A stretch of 64,000 bases of DNA from Peptococcaceae bacterium BRH_c8a (lineage in GTDB: Bacteria > Bacillota > Desulfotomaculia > Desulfotomaculales > Desulfallaceae), in the NCBI GenBank assembly GCA_000961575.1, contig LADP01000010.1:1-64000 (forward strand). The letters are read 5' to 3'. The notes below the pieces were generated by a model. That model searched no databases, had not been told where the DNA came from, and was given only the letters and a program-made list of their open reading frames with translations. Made by a program: the position numbers and the translations under genes. This document shows, piece by piece, positions 34,672 to 41,961 of this stretch; position 1 is the first letter of the stretch; every line of letters starts with the position of its first letter.

Positions 34672-35238
34672 CTATTTCATAAGCTGATATTTGTGCGCTA
34701 GTTCGTGTATCATGTGGTGAAATTTTTCATGGACTCCGGCGCCAATTTCCTCTGCTTCCAGTAACTCAAACGCTTCGTAAAGCTGCTGCTGCTCGTCCGG
34801 GTTTAGAATACCTTCGGCTATGGTAAACAATGCACTGTCTTCCTTGGCAATGTGTTTTTCCAGCAGCGTAGTGTAGTCGGTAATGCTGCTTGCCAGTAGG
34901 GCAGTATCGCCGGCACCGTTTTGCACCTCACCCAGTCGCTTATTAATCAACTTGGCCAGTTTTCTACCCTGCACGTGCTCGTCTAGCATGGCGCTAATCG
35001 AAGCGTCTTGTTCAGGATTGCCCTTTTCTAATAGCATAGGAAAAAGTATGTCTTCCTCTTTTTTGTGGTGACATCCGTCGGTGAAGTCTTTGAAGAAATC
35101 CACCGCTTTAGCTATGGTGTCCAACTCAGCTAAATTACCTTTTTGAATCCTGTCGGCGCTTATGTTGCACACCTTGAGCATAATTTTAATTTCTCTATGT
35201 TCGGTTCTTAGTGCTTCGGTTCCGTTCACTGTATTCAC
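34672..35238 (-). CDS. Hemerythrin-domain protein
   Basis: A 188-residue cytosolic di-iron protein with hemerythrin ligands in order: H in LRTEHRE, HH and E in CHHKKEED, H in LDEHVQG, and H and D in LEKHIAKED. Homologues bind oxygen or NO or protect iron-sulfur enzymes. The longer C-terminal helix (FHHMIHELAHKYQLMK) matches the bacterial RIC/YtfE-like and HHE group. A TGTGATG...CATCACA dyad lies about 70 bases upstream of the start, suggesting redox or NO control. Confidence 0.88.
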   Translation of the reverse strand: MNTVNGTEALRTEHREIKIMLKVCNISADRIQKGNLAELDTIAKAVDFFKDFTDGCHHKKEEDILFPMLLEKGNPEQDASISAMLDEHVQGRKLAKLINKRLGEVQNGAGDTALLASSITDYTTLLEKHIAKEDSALFTIAEGILNPDEQQQLYEAFELLEAEEIGAGVHEKFHHMIHELAHKYQLMK

Positions 35239-35305
35239 CCCTATATGATTTTTTTCATTTTAACCTTTTATAATGCACTATTCATTAACCTGGTTCACTG
35301 TTTTT

Positions 35306-35323
35306 TTGTGATGTTCATCACAT
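35306..35323. promoter_or_regulatory. Rex- or Crp/Fnr-like operator
   Basis: TGTGATG-TT-CATCACA (35307-35322) has perfect 7-bp arms. It fits TGTGA-N6-TCACA (Crp/Fnr) and, with the preceding T, TTGTGA-N6-TCACA (Rex-like). It lies between the divergent hemerythrin and DHA2 genes. Confidence 0.5.
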
Positions 35324-35519
35324 CGTTGTTTTATAGATGTATGCGCCGGCGGCGTGCAGGTAACCTTATACAAGATGTCGTTAGATATTAAAGGGGCGGC
35401 CAGTTGGTAGAAGTGGCAGATTTAATGGTACGGTGAGGTTGCTTTAACTATTCGAACTGCGATATGATTTAAGCTATGGGTTAACATATAAAAGCGGAAG
35501 TTTAACCGGAGAGATATAA

Positions 35520-37127
35520 ATGAAAAAGAGCATCTTACAACCAAAAATACAAACCACAAATCAAATTACGGGACAACGGAAATGGTGGGCGTTGGTTACT
35601 GTCATGGTGACCATGTTTTTTGCCTCCATGTATCAAACCATTATCGCTACCGCTATTCCTACCATCATCGGAGACTTACATGGTTTTGCCCTGTACGCCT
35701 GGGTATTTAGCGCTTATATGCTGACTTCGGCGGTTTCCATCCCCATTTACGGGAAACTATCCGATGTGTACGGGCGGAAGCCTTTTTACATCTTTGGACT
35801 GGCGATGTTCGGAATTGGCTCGGCCATCTGCGGTCAGGCCGACACAATGCTGGAACTGGTGCTGGCCCGCGGGCTGCAGGGCATCGGAGCCGGCTCCATG
35901 ATGAGTATGCCCCGTGCGACCATCGGGGACATCTTAAACCCCAAAGAGCGGGCGCGGTGGATGGGGGTCATGGGGGCGGTGTTTGGGTTATCCAGCATTA
36001 TAGGCCCCGTAGTCGGTGGTTGGATTACCGACACCTACTCCTGGCGCTGGGTTTTTTATATCAACCTGCCCTTTACAGTGCTGACTATTATCGGCGTTAT
36101 GCTTACGTTGCCCAAAGTACGGGTAAGCGAACAGGTTAAGATTGACTGGCTGGGCTCGTTGTTGCTGGTTGCCGGCCTGGTTCCCATTTTACTGGGGCTT
36201 ACCTGGGCCGGAACCAAATACGCCTGGACTTCGCCAGCGCTGTTGACTTTGTTCGGCAGCGGTGCCATTATGCTGGCGTTGTTTATTTGGTTTGAACGCA
36301 GAATTTCCGACCCCATTATAACGCCAATTTTGTTCCGCAACCGCATTTTTTCCGCCTCGCTGGTGCTCGGGATTCTTGTATCCATGGCTATGTTCGGCAG
36401 CGTGATGTTTCTGCCCCTGTTTATCCAGGGTGTCATCGGCTTAAACCCCCGGGACAGCGGACTGGTGATGGCGCCGATGATGATTAGTTTTGTGGTCGGG
36501 AGTATCATTTCCGGGCAGATAATGACCAAAACAGGGAAGTACCTGCGACTCGCTAACATTAGTGCCGCGGCCATTGTCCTGGGTACCATGCTATTCATGA
36601 GGATGGATATTAACACGGGTTATATCACCGTTATCGTCAACATGGTGGTGCTGGGGCTGGGGGTGGGGGCGTTGATGCCGTTACTCAATATTGCCGTACA
36701 AAATGCCTTTCCATACAAGATTATGGGTACCGTCAGTGCCACCCAGCAGTTTGTGGCCTCCCTGGGTGGCGTAATTGCATCCCCCATCTTCGGCTCAATT
36801 TTAAACCGTGGCTTTCAGGAACGCTTTAGCATTGTCCTGCCGAAAGGAGTGCAGGAATTAACCGGCGGCATGTCCCGGCTAGATCCTCAGACCATGCTCA
36901 CCGAGCAAGCTCAAAAGTCTATTGCCGAGCAGTTTGCTCAGTTAGGCCCGGCCGGCCAAGAAATGTATCAAGAACTTTTATACGCCGTGAAGGTTTCGCT
37001 CACCGCCGGTATCAACGACTTGTTTGCAGTCGGTCTGATGTTCGCCATACTATGCTTCATCGGCACCTTCTTTTTGCCGGAGCGCACCCTCCAGGGCGAT
37101 GAGTACTACAGCGATTCCAAAGAGTAG
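35520..37127 (+). CDS. DHA2-type MFS multidrug exporter (14 helices)
   Basis: A 535-residue transporter of the EmrB/QacA class. Motif A is GKLSDVYGRKPFYIFG after helix 2, and motif C-like GAVFGLSSIIGPVVGGW lies in helix 5, both marking drug:H+ antiporters. The length fits 14 helices, with an extended loop near 430-490. GGAGAG is at the start. No adjacent TetR or MarR gene is present. It diverges from the hemerythrin gene. Confidence 0.9.
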   Translation: MKKSILQPKIQTTNQITGQRKWWALVTVMVTMFFASMYQTIIATAIPTIIGDLHGFALYAWVFSAYMLTSAVSIPIYGKLSDVYGRKPFYIFGLAMFGIGSAICGQADTMLELVLARGLQGIGAGSMMSMPRATIGDILNPKERARWMGVMGAVFGLSSIIGPVVGGWITDTYSWRWVFYINLPFTVLTIIGVMLTLPKVRVSEQVKIDWLGSLLLVAGLVPILLGLTWAGTKYAWTSPALLTLFGSGAIMLALFIWFERRISDPIITPILFRNRIFSASLVLGILVSMAMFGSVMFLPLFIQGVIGLNPRDSGLVMAPMMISFVVGSIISGQIMTKTGKYLRLANISAAAIVLGTMLFMRMDINTGYITVIVNMVVLGLGVGALMPLLNIAVQNAFPYKIMGTVSATQQFVASLGGVIASPIFGSILNRGFQERFSIVLPKGVQELTGGMSRLDPQTMLTEQAQKSIAEQFAQLGPAGQEMYQELLYAVKVSLTAGINDLFAVGLMFAILCFIGTFFLPERTLQGDEYYSDSKE

Positions 37128-37137
37128 CTCTAATAGT

Positions 37138-38037
37138 TTATGATGTGGTGGAATATTTTTTACTTACGTCAGTGCGGTATTGCTCAACTTGATTTGTTAG
37201 CTTGTCATCATTATTTTTAACTACATCTAAAAATCCCTCTAAAGTTTTAATAAACTCACTGTTGCCGCCATTGGCTACCGCACTTAAATAAGCATCCTTG
37301 GCTTCGGGGTCTATAGTTTTTGCATCATAGCTGAAAAGGGGAGTGTTGTTGGCGCCATATAATGTAAATGTAACGTATTTTTGATGTAGTTGCTTTATTT
37401 CATCAATTTTAATGGAATCACTGTGGGTTTCAATAAAATCTTCCTGGTTTAATGCTCTATTTACTATTTCATCCCAGCTAATAACAAGCGCTGCGTCTTT
37501 GGCCGGTACTTCGTTGGATTCCTCAGCCATGATGTCAATATAATCTTGCATATCGTTGGTTACATGGGCACTGAAATTTTTATAGAATTCGTAATCAATA
37601 ACAGGGAAGTACATCCCTTCAGCAGTTTCCACTTTGTAACCACTGATTTTGGTTTTGGTTATTAGTTCTTTAAGTTCGGGGTCATTAATATCGGTTTGTT
37701 CAGTGATTGATTTGTATTCTTTATTTATTTTGTTTTGCATGTCGGTTTCAAAAATAACACTTTCAATCTGCGGGAGAAACTCTATCTGTATGCTTTCAAA
37801 CTCGTCTACCATCTTGGCCGCATCTTCTTTGGAGACGTCCGCAATGTTGTTATTTATGAAGTCGGCAACTTCTTCAGGACTGGTATCCTTTTGAGTGAGG
37901 GCCTGGAATTCATTCATTATCGCATTGGCTTTCGGATCTTGGGGTGTGTTAGGTTCAGTTTGATTTTTCGTATTACACCCGGCGGCAACAACAACCAGGA
38001 TGAAACAAAAAATTATAAGCGCAAGTTTTTTTAACAA
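37138..38037 (-). CDS. Lipoprotein of unknown function
   Basis: About 299 residues, exported and lipidated (lipobox VAAGC). The mature part is helical and acidic (SPEEVADFINNNIADVSKED, DPELKELITKTKISGY). Start chosen at TTG 38037 with GGAGG eight bases upstream; the upstream in-frame GTG overlaps the ribosome site. No family recognised. It converges on the DHA2 gene with ten bases between stops. Confidence 0.7.
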   Translation of the reverse strand: MLKKLALIIFCFILVVVAAGCNTKNQTEPNTPQDPKANAIMNEFQALTQKDTSPEEVADFINNNIADVSKEDAAKMVDEFESIQIEFLPQIESVIFETDMQNKINKEYKSITEQTDINDPELKELITKTKISGYKVETAEGMYFPVIDYEFYKNFSAHVTNDMQDYIDIMAEESNEVPAKDAALVISWDEIVNRALNQEDFIETHSDSIKIDEIKQLHQKYVTFTLYGANNTPLFSYDAKTIDPEAKDAYLSAVANGGNSEFIKTLEGFLDVVKNNDDKLTNQVEQYRTDVSKKYSTTS

Positions 38038-38183
38038 GTTTACTACCTCCACAAGTTAATTATTTAAGACATTTCATTTGGGACTTCATTCGTTGGGGAC
38101 ATTCCTCCGACCCCAGAGCCATCTTTAAAGGGAAGTGTTTCTCCTTTATATTTGACGACTTAAAGTCTAATATGTTCCGCTAT

Positions 38184-38222
38184 TTAAAAAAAGCCCTTGG
38201 ATATGCATGCAAGAGCTTTTTA
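38184..38222. terminator. Bidirectional terminator
   Basis: AAAAAGC-CTTG and CAAG-GCTTTTT arms surround an ATGCAT-containing loop between the lipoprotein gene and the ArsR operon end. Confidence 0.6.
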
Positions 38223-38239
38223 CACCTTCTTATTATTAC

Positions 38240-38845
38240 TTAAAATTGTTCTAGTCTGACCCCAGTTATTCTTTTCCCCCACGGCTTTAAATAAGAGATT
38301 ACTACCAAGAAGATTAAAATACTAAAACTAATTGCCGTGCCAATGAACAGCATTTCACGATTTTCAAGATAAACCGGATTTTGCAAGGGGTGAAGGTTGC
38401 CAGAAAATATTTTAGTGAATGATTCATGAATCCAGATCCGCATGAAATTAGCGCCGAAAAGAATTGCTGAGATGTTGCCGATCCATTTAGTCATGACCCA
38501 ATAATGCTTTGTGAGTCCCCAATGCGTCCGTACGGCAAGCCAAACACCTGTAAGCACAGAACCAAATGCACCAGGAATAATCAAGAACCAGTCGAAGTAC
38601 TGAATAAATAAATGTGCCGCATAAATTAACTTTCTATCTGTAATGAATGTTGTCGAAACTGCCAATAAAAGTGTGCCAAACAGGCCACTGAAATAGACAA
38701 TTACAAATACAATGTGGATAATCAGCCACCAATTTTTCTGCTTGGTAGTTAATTTTTTAGATTTAAATTTTCCGATCATTACCAGCACCAAAGTCAGCCC
38801 AACCAGCAAAAGAAGAGTTGTTAATAAACCAAACAGCGTGCCCAA
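38240..38845 (-). CDS. DUF2269-like integral membrane protein (paralogue of 14505-15017)
   Basis: A 201-residue protein with about five helices. Shared motifs with the protein at 14505 are IPGAFGSVLTG, WGLTKHYWVMTKW, LQNPVYL and YLKPWGK. TTG start at 38845 preceded by AAGGAAGGTGG. It ends the operon ArsR regulator - 88-residue membrane protein - this gene, which suggests that the family acts in a regulated stress or small-molecule response. Function unknown. Confidence 0.7.
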   Translation of the reverse strand: MGTLFGLLTTLLLLVGLTLVLVMIGKFKSKKLTTKQKNWWLIIHIVFVIVYFSGLFGTLLLAVSTTFITDRKLIYAAHLFIQYFDWFLIIPGAFGSVLTGVWLAVRTHWGLTKHYWVMTKWIGNISAILFGANFMRIWIHESFTKIFSGNLHPLQNPVYLENREMLFIGTAISFSILIFLVVISYLKPWGKRITGVRLEQF

Positions 38846-38873
38846 CCGCTACCACCTTCCTTGCATCCAATCA

Positions 38874-39140
38874 TCAATCAACCTCACGAAGCAATTTTTC
38901 CATGGATGCTACGCGAGTTCGCAGGTCGGATAAATCCTCAGCGATCTTACGCTGTGCCGAAATGGCTTCCTCCGCGAGCTTGCGATACGCCTCGTCCCTG
39001 GCGATTTCAGTCATGCTCACAGTTTTGGCCCGGGCAGTTTTTAATACCTGCGATATCACAACCACGCACACTATAGTAAACAACGTCAGAATAACAAGTA
39101 CAAATCCCATTCCGGCAAACTCCATTGGAAAATTATTCAT
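38874..39140 (-). CDS. Single-span membrane protein with cytoplasmic coiled coil
   Basis: An 88-residue protein with one transmembrane helix (GMGFVLVILTLFTIVCVVVI, about residues 11-31) and a heptad-rich C-terminal tail (KLAEEAISAQRKIAEDLSDL, then SMEKLLRE). Its ATG overlaps the ArsR stop by four bases. It resembles small envelope proteins that partner sensors or anti-sigma factors, but I recognise no family. Confidence 0.7.
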   Translation of the reverse strand: MNNFPMEFAGMGFVLVILTLFTIVCVVVISQVLKTARAKTVSMTEIARDEAYRKLAEEAISAQRKIAEDLSDLRTRVASMEKLLREVD

Positions 39141-39547
39141 TTGAGATCCCCCTTTTCTTTGTTAATGTCCGAAGCGGTGCTGCCAGATTTTTTAATAGTG
39201 AGCGTTTTTACCGCTTCGGCGATGCTCTCCGGACTTAATTGGAGTGCAAACGGTGTTACTTCGTAATAATTCATTGCTTTGCCATCCTCCGACAATTCTA
39301 TTTGACTAGCCACCAATCCAGCGTTCTCCAATCGCTTTAAGTGCATGTATAACAATGGACGGCTAATCATAACCTCACGGGCAAGTTGACTTACATGGAT
39401 ACGCTTGCCCGCCAACAAGGCAATAATCCTTAGCCGGTGCGGGTTTGCCAGTGCCTCCAGCACCTTGATTAAATCATCTCCGCAAGGTGACCCTGGTGTT
39501 AATTCATTATGATCATTTATTTTTTGCTTCCTCCTTTCGATCAGCAA
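39137..39547 (-). CDS. ArsR-family winged-helix repressor
   Basis: About 127-136 residues. The core LIKVLEALANPHRLRIIALL, then HVSQLAREVMISRPLLYMHL, is an ArsR helix-turn-helix. The CG at residues 22-23 is the only cysteine near the N terminus, so no classical metal box is seen. The start is odd. The strong AAAGGAGG (39530-39537) is followed at correct spacing only by an in-frame ATA (39520), while the in-frame TTG at 39547 lies before the ribosome site with none of its own. It probably represses its own operon through the paired boxes at 39585-39620. Confidence 0.75.
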   Translation of the reverse strand: MLIERRKQKINDHNELTPGSPCGDDLIKVLEALANPHRLRIIALLAGKRIHVSQLAREVMISRPLLYMHLKRLENAGLVASQIELSEDGKAMNYYEVTPFALQLSPESIAEAVKTLTIKKSGSTASDINKEKGDLK

Positions 39548-39584
39548 ACGTCACAACCCAAAAAAACGCTTAAGCAAAAATATG

Positions 39585-39620
39585 TCTTACACATGTAATA
39601 AATATATTACAGGTGTAAGA
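39585..39620. promoter_or_regulatory. Paired TTACANNTGTAA operators, 20 bp apart
   Basis: TTACACATGTAA (39587-39598) and TTACAGGTGTAA (39607-39618) are each palindromic and together form a 36-bp dyad with 15 of 16 arm matches. Centres are 20 bp apart, two helical turns, allowing two dimers on one face. The TACA-NN-TGTA pattern recalls BlaI/MecI and some ArsR operators. It lies just upstream of the ArsR gene. Confidence 0.6.
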
Positions 39621-39645
39621 TGATGTCAATACCATCTACAACCCA

Positions 39646-39676
39646 TTGACATTTACGTTACGTTAAGGTGTATAGT
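39646..39676 (+). promoter_or_regulatory. MerR-type promoter with 19-bp spacer
   Basis: TTGACA (39646-39651) and TATAGT (39671-39676) are 19 bases apart, the over-long spacing characteristic of MerR-activated promoters, with a repeated ACGTTACGTTA element in the spacer. It drives the MerR gene 23 bases downstream, implying autoregulation. Confidence 0.6.
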
Positions 39677-39698
39677 TGTTTTATCGGAGGGTGAGGAC

Positions 39699-40487
39699 GT
39701 GGAATATACAGTGCAAAAATTAGGGTTGCTGGCCGGCATTAGCACCAGAACACTACGATATTACGATGAGATTGGGATTCTTAAACCGGCCAGAATTAAT
39801 TCGTCGGGGTATCGTATATACGGCCGAGCTGAGGTAGACACGTTGCAGCAAATTCTCTTTTATAGAGAACTTGGCGTGAGTTTGGAAAATATAAAAGAGA
39901 TAATAACAGCACCGAATTTTGATGGTTCAAAGGCGCTAAGAGAGCATCGTCAGAAGCTTGTTGATAAAAGAAAGCAATTGGATTTATTAATAACCAATGT
40001 GGATAAGACCATAAACTTAATAGAAGGGAAGATTACTATGACTGATAAAGAGAAATTTGCAGGCTTCAAACAAAAAATGATTGCTGACAATGAGAAGAAG
40101 TATGGTCAAGAAATCCGAGCTAAGTATGGTGATGACCGGGTCGATCAATCAAATAAGAAAATTAAAGACATGACCGAGGAGCAATATGCGCAGGTGGAAA
40201 ATCTGGGTGCCAGCGTAATTGACATGCTAAAAGCGGCCTTGGCCACAGGCGACCCGGCAGGTGATTTGGCCCAAAAAACTGCGGATTTACATCGCCAGTG
40301 GTTAAGCTTTTATTGGGCTAGCTACAGCAAAGAAGCACATGCCGGTATTGCCCAGATGTATGTGGATGACGAGAGGTTTACTGCCTACTATGATAAGGAA
40401 CAACCCGGTGCGGCAGCGTTCTTAAGAGATGCAATTTTGATATACACTGGCATGGACGGTTTGTCTGTGGAAAACAAATCCACTTAA
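39699..40487 (+). CDS. MerR-family activator with TipAS drug-binding domain
   Basis: A 262-residue regulator. The N-terminal MerR helix-turn-helix reads YTVQKLGLLAGISTRTLRYY, followed by a coiled-coil dimer helix (90-115). Residues 125-260 match the TipAS antibiotic-recognition fold (HRQWLSFYWASYSKEAHAG). TipA-type regulators respond to thiopeptides and other peptide or small-molecule ligands. GTG start with GGAGGGTGAGG upstream. It diverges from the ArsR operon. Confidence 0.88.
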   Translation: MEYTVQKLGLLAGISTRTLRYYDEIGILKPARINSSGYRIYGRAEVDTLQQILFYRELGVSLENIKEIITAPNFDGSKALREHRQKLVDKRKQLDLLITNVDKTINLIEGKITMTDKEKFAGFKQKMIADNEKKYGQEIRAKYGDDRVDQSNKKIKDMTEEQYAQVENLGASVIDMLKAALATGDPAGDLAQKTADLHRQWLSFYWASYSKEAHAGIAQMYVDDERFTAYYDKEQPGAAAFLRDAILIYTGMDGLSVENKST

Positions 40488-40577
40488 AATTATTCTTAAC
40501 AGCTAATGGCTAAATAGTGTATTATAGGTTAAGGGGATGGGCTGTGACAAAATATATGGCTAAGATGGAGATGAAAA

Positions 40578-41045
40578 ATGGTTTTTTCGTTCCTTAGTAT
40601 CGGGGTGTTACTGGTTGTTGTTGTGCTTTTTGTGCTCATAGGTACAGGCCTTAAAGCTCAAACGGAAGATGGAGGAAAAGATATGATTAAAAATGTTTAT
40701 ATTTATTTAGTGCTATTTGCTACGTTGATGATGACCATCGGTGGAACCGTAGCTGCTTTTATGGCCGTTGCCGATATCGTCGCACCTGTTCCTTACCATC
40801 AATCCTTTGAGGATTTTAAACGTTTTGACATGAAGGAACCTCGCATTGGTACCGATACAACTGACCAGGAAAATAATCTGTCGGAAGAAGAGTTAAGACA
40901 ACAGTATGATGCGATGGTATTAATGGAAAGTGAAAGGCAATTAAATAGAGCCAAAAATTCCCTGATCAAAAGTTTTGGCTGGATTGTAATTCCCTTGCCG
41001 GTTTTTATATACTTTCAACGTCGTTTAGGTAATAAAGAAACCTAA
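40578..41045 (+). CDS. Membrane protein of unknown function downstream of MerR gene
   Basis: A 155-residue protein with three likely helices (residues 4-24, about 38-62 and 128-146) and a central acidic soluble segment (TDQENNLSEEELRQQYDAM). It resembles DUF5671-like small membrane proteins only vaguely. It follows the MerR gene by 90 bases in the same direction and may be its target. The TAA stop lies within the first unit of a 15-bp tandem repeat. Confidence 0.65.
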   Translation: MVFSFLSIGVLLVVVVLFVLIGTGLKAQTEDGGKDMIKNVYIYLVLFATLMMTIGGTVAAFMAVADIVAPVPYHQSFEDFKRFDMKEPRIGTDTTDQENNLSEEELRQQYDAMVLMESERQLNRAKNSLIKSFGWIVIPLPVFIYFQRRLGNKET

Positions 41046-41115
41046 AATCAACAAACCTAAAATCAACAAACCTAAAATCAACAAACCTAAAATCAACAAA
41101 CCTAAAATCAACAAA
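41041..41115 (+). repeat. Five tandem copies of a 15-bp unit
   Basis: CCTAAAATCAACAAA is repeated exactly five times. The first copy holds the stop codon of the preceding gene, and a terminator hairpin follows immediately. Confidence 0.97.
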
Positions 41116-41127
41116 CCCTACCATAAA

Positions 41128-41160
41128 GTAGGTTGCAAACTTATGCAACCTGCTTTTTTA
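41128..41160 (+). terminator. Terminator after the tandem repeat
   Basis: GTAGGTTGCA (41128-41137) pairs with TGCAACCTGC (41144-41153), followed by six Ts. The following 245 bases hold a CCTGCCCGGGCAGG palindrome (41223-41236) and no gene. Confidence 0.8.
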
Positions 41161-41405
41161 TATTTACCCGGTGTAATTTTAGCTATTGGGCTTATACCAA
41201 TTATTAAGTCACACTATTAATACCTGCCCGGGCAGGCGTTGGCACGGGGCAAAGGATGTATAAGCATTTTAACGGGTGTGCCAGGCTGTAGTGTTTTTTA
41301 AAATTCCGTTGGCCCCTCTTTTTTTTCACTTCGCATCACTTTCATTGTCTTTTTACAGGTAGCTAACTTAACATATAATAAAAGAAAAAAGGAGGTTGAA
41401 CCCGA

Positions 41406-41921
41406 TTGATAGATACCAGAAAAGTCATTGAGTCCATTGCGGAGATGGTGATTAACGTTTCAGCCAGTTTTCGTACGCATAATAGTGAGCTGGTCGCCAA
41501 AATCAAGCGGGACAGCCTGTTGCTGGAACAGAAAATTAAAGAAAGCCGGGATGATCAGTATGCCGACTACATTGAAAATGCCAGACAGGACCTGGATAAG
41601 CTGGCGACAGCTGTGGAACACAAAGTGACCGGCGGTATAATCTTCAGTGAAACTGCAGTCAGGGAACTGGATACCCTATTTAGCGGGCTAATTGAATACA
41701 CTGTACATGTACATGACCACCAGTTAACCGGAAATATTGTTCTAGAACAGCATATTAAAACTGAAGCTGAAAAGTATGCCCGGTATGCCAGAGATGCTGC
41801 CACCAAGCACGAAGAAAGGTTAATTCAGGGTATCTGCCAGTCCAAGTCTTCAACTGTTTACCTGGATATGCTTAACGGTATCAGCGGCATATTTCACAAC
41901 CTATCCCGCATTACCGGGTAG
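41406..41921 (+). CDS. PhoU-like helical protein of unknown function
   Basis: A 171-residue all-helical protein (VIESIAEMVINVSASFRTHN, YADYIENARQDLDKLATAVE). Helix periodicity and length recall PhoU-like domains, but no metal-binding motif is seen. TTG start ten bases after AAGGAGG. It stands alone and converges on the ABC-adaptor gene with a GTAGGGGC palindrome between. Confidence 0.6.
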   Translation: MIDTRKVIESIAEMVINVSASFRTHNSELVAKIKRDSLLLEQKIKESRDDQYADYIENARQDLDKLATAVEHKVTGGIIFSETAVRELDTLFSGLIEYTVHVHDHQLTGNIVLEQHIKTEAEKYARYARDAATKHEERLIQGICQSKSSTVYLDMLNGISGIFHNLSRITG

Positions 41922-41932
41922 ACCGTTAAAAA

Positions 41933-41961
41933 GTAGGGGCACCCGCGAGGGGTGCCCCTAC
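41933..41961. repeat. GTAGGGGCACCC palindrome, copy 2
   Basis: GTAGGGGCACCC and GGGTGCCCCTAC form a perfect 12-bp inverted repeat with a 5-base loop. Its right arm provides the TAG stop codon of the adaptor gene. Related to 20452-20504. Confidence 0.8.

Noticed and set aside
41041-41115. Possible CRISPR array
   Set aside because: The 15-bp units are directly abutting with no spacers, so this is a simple tandem repeat.
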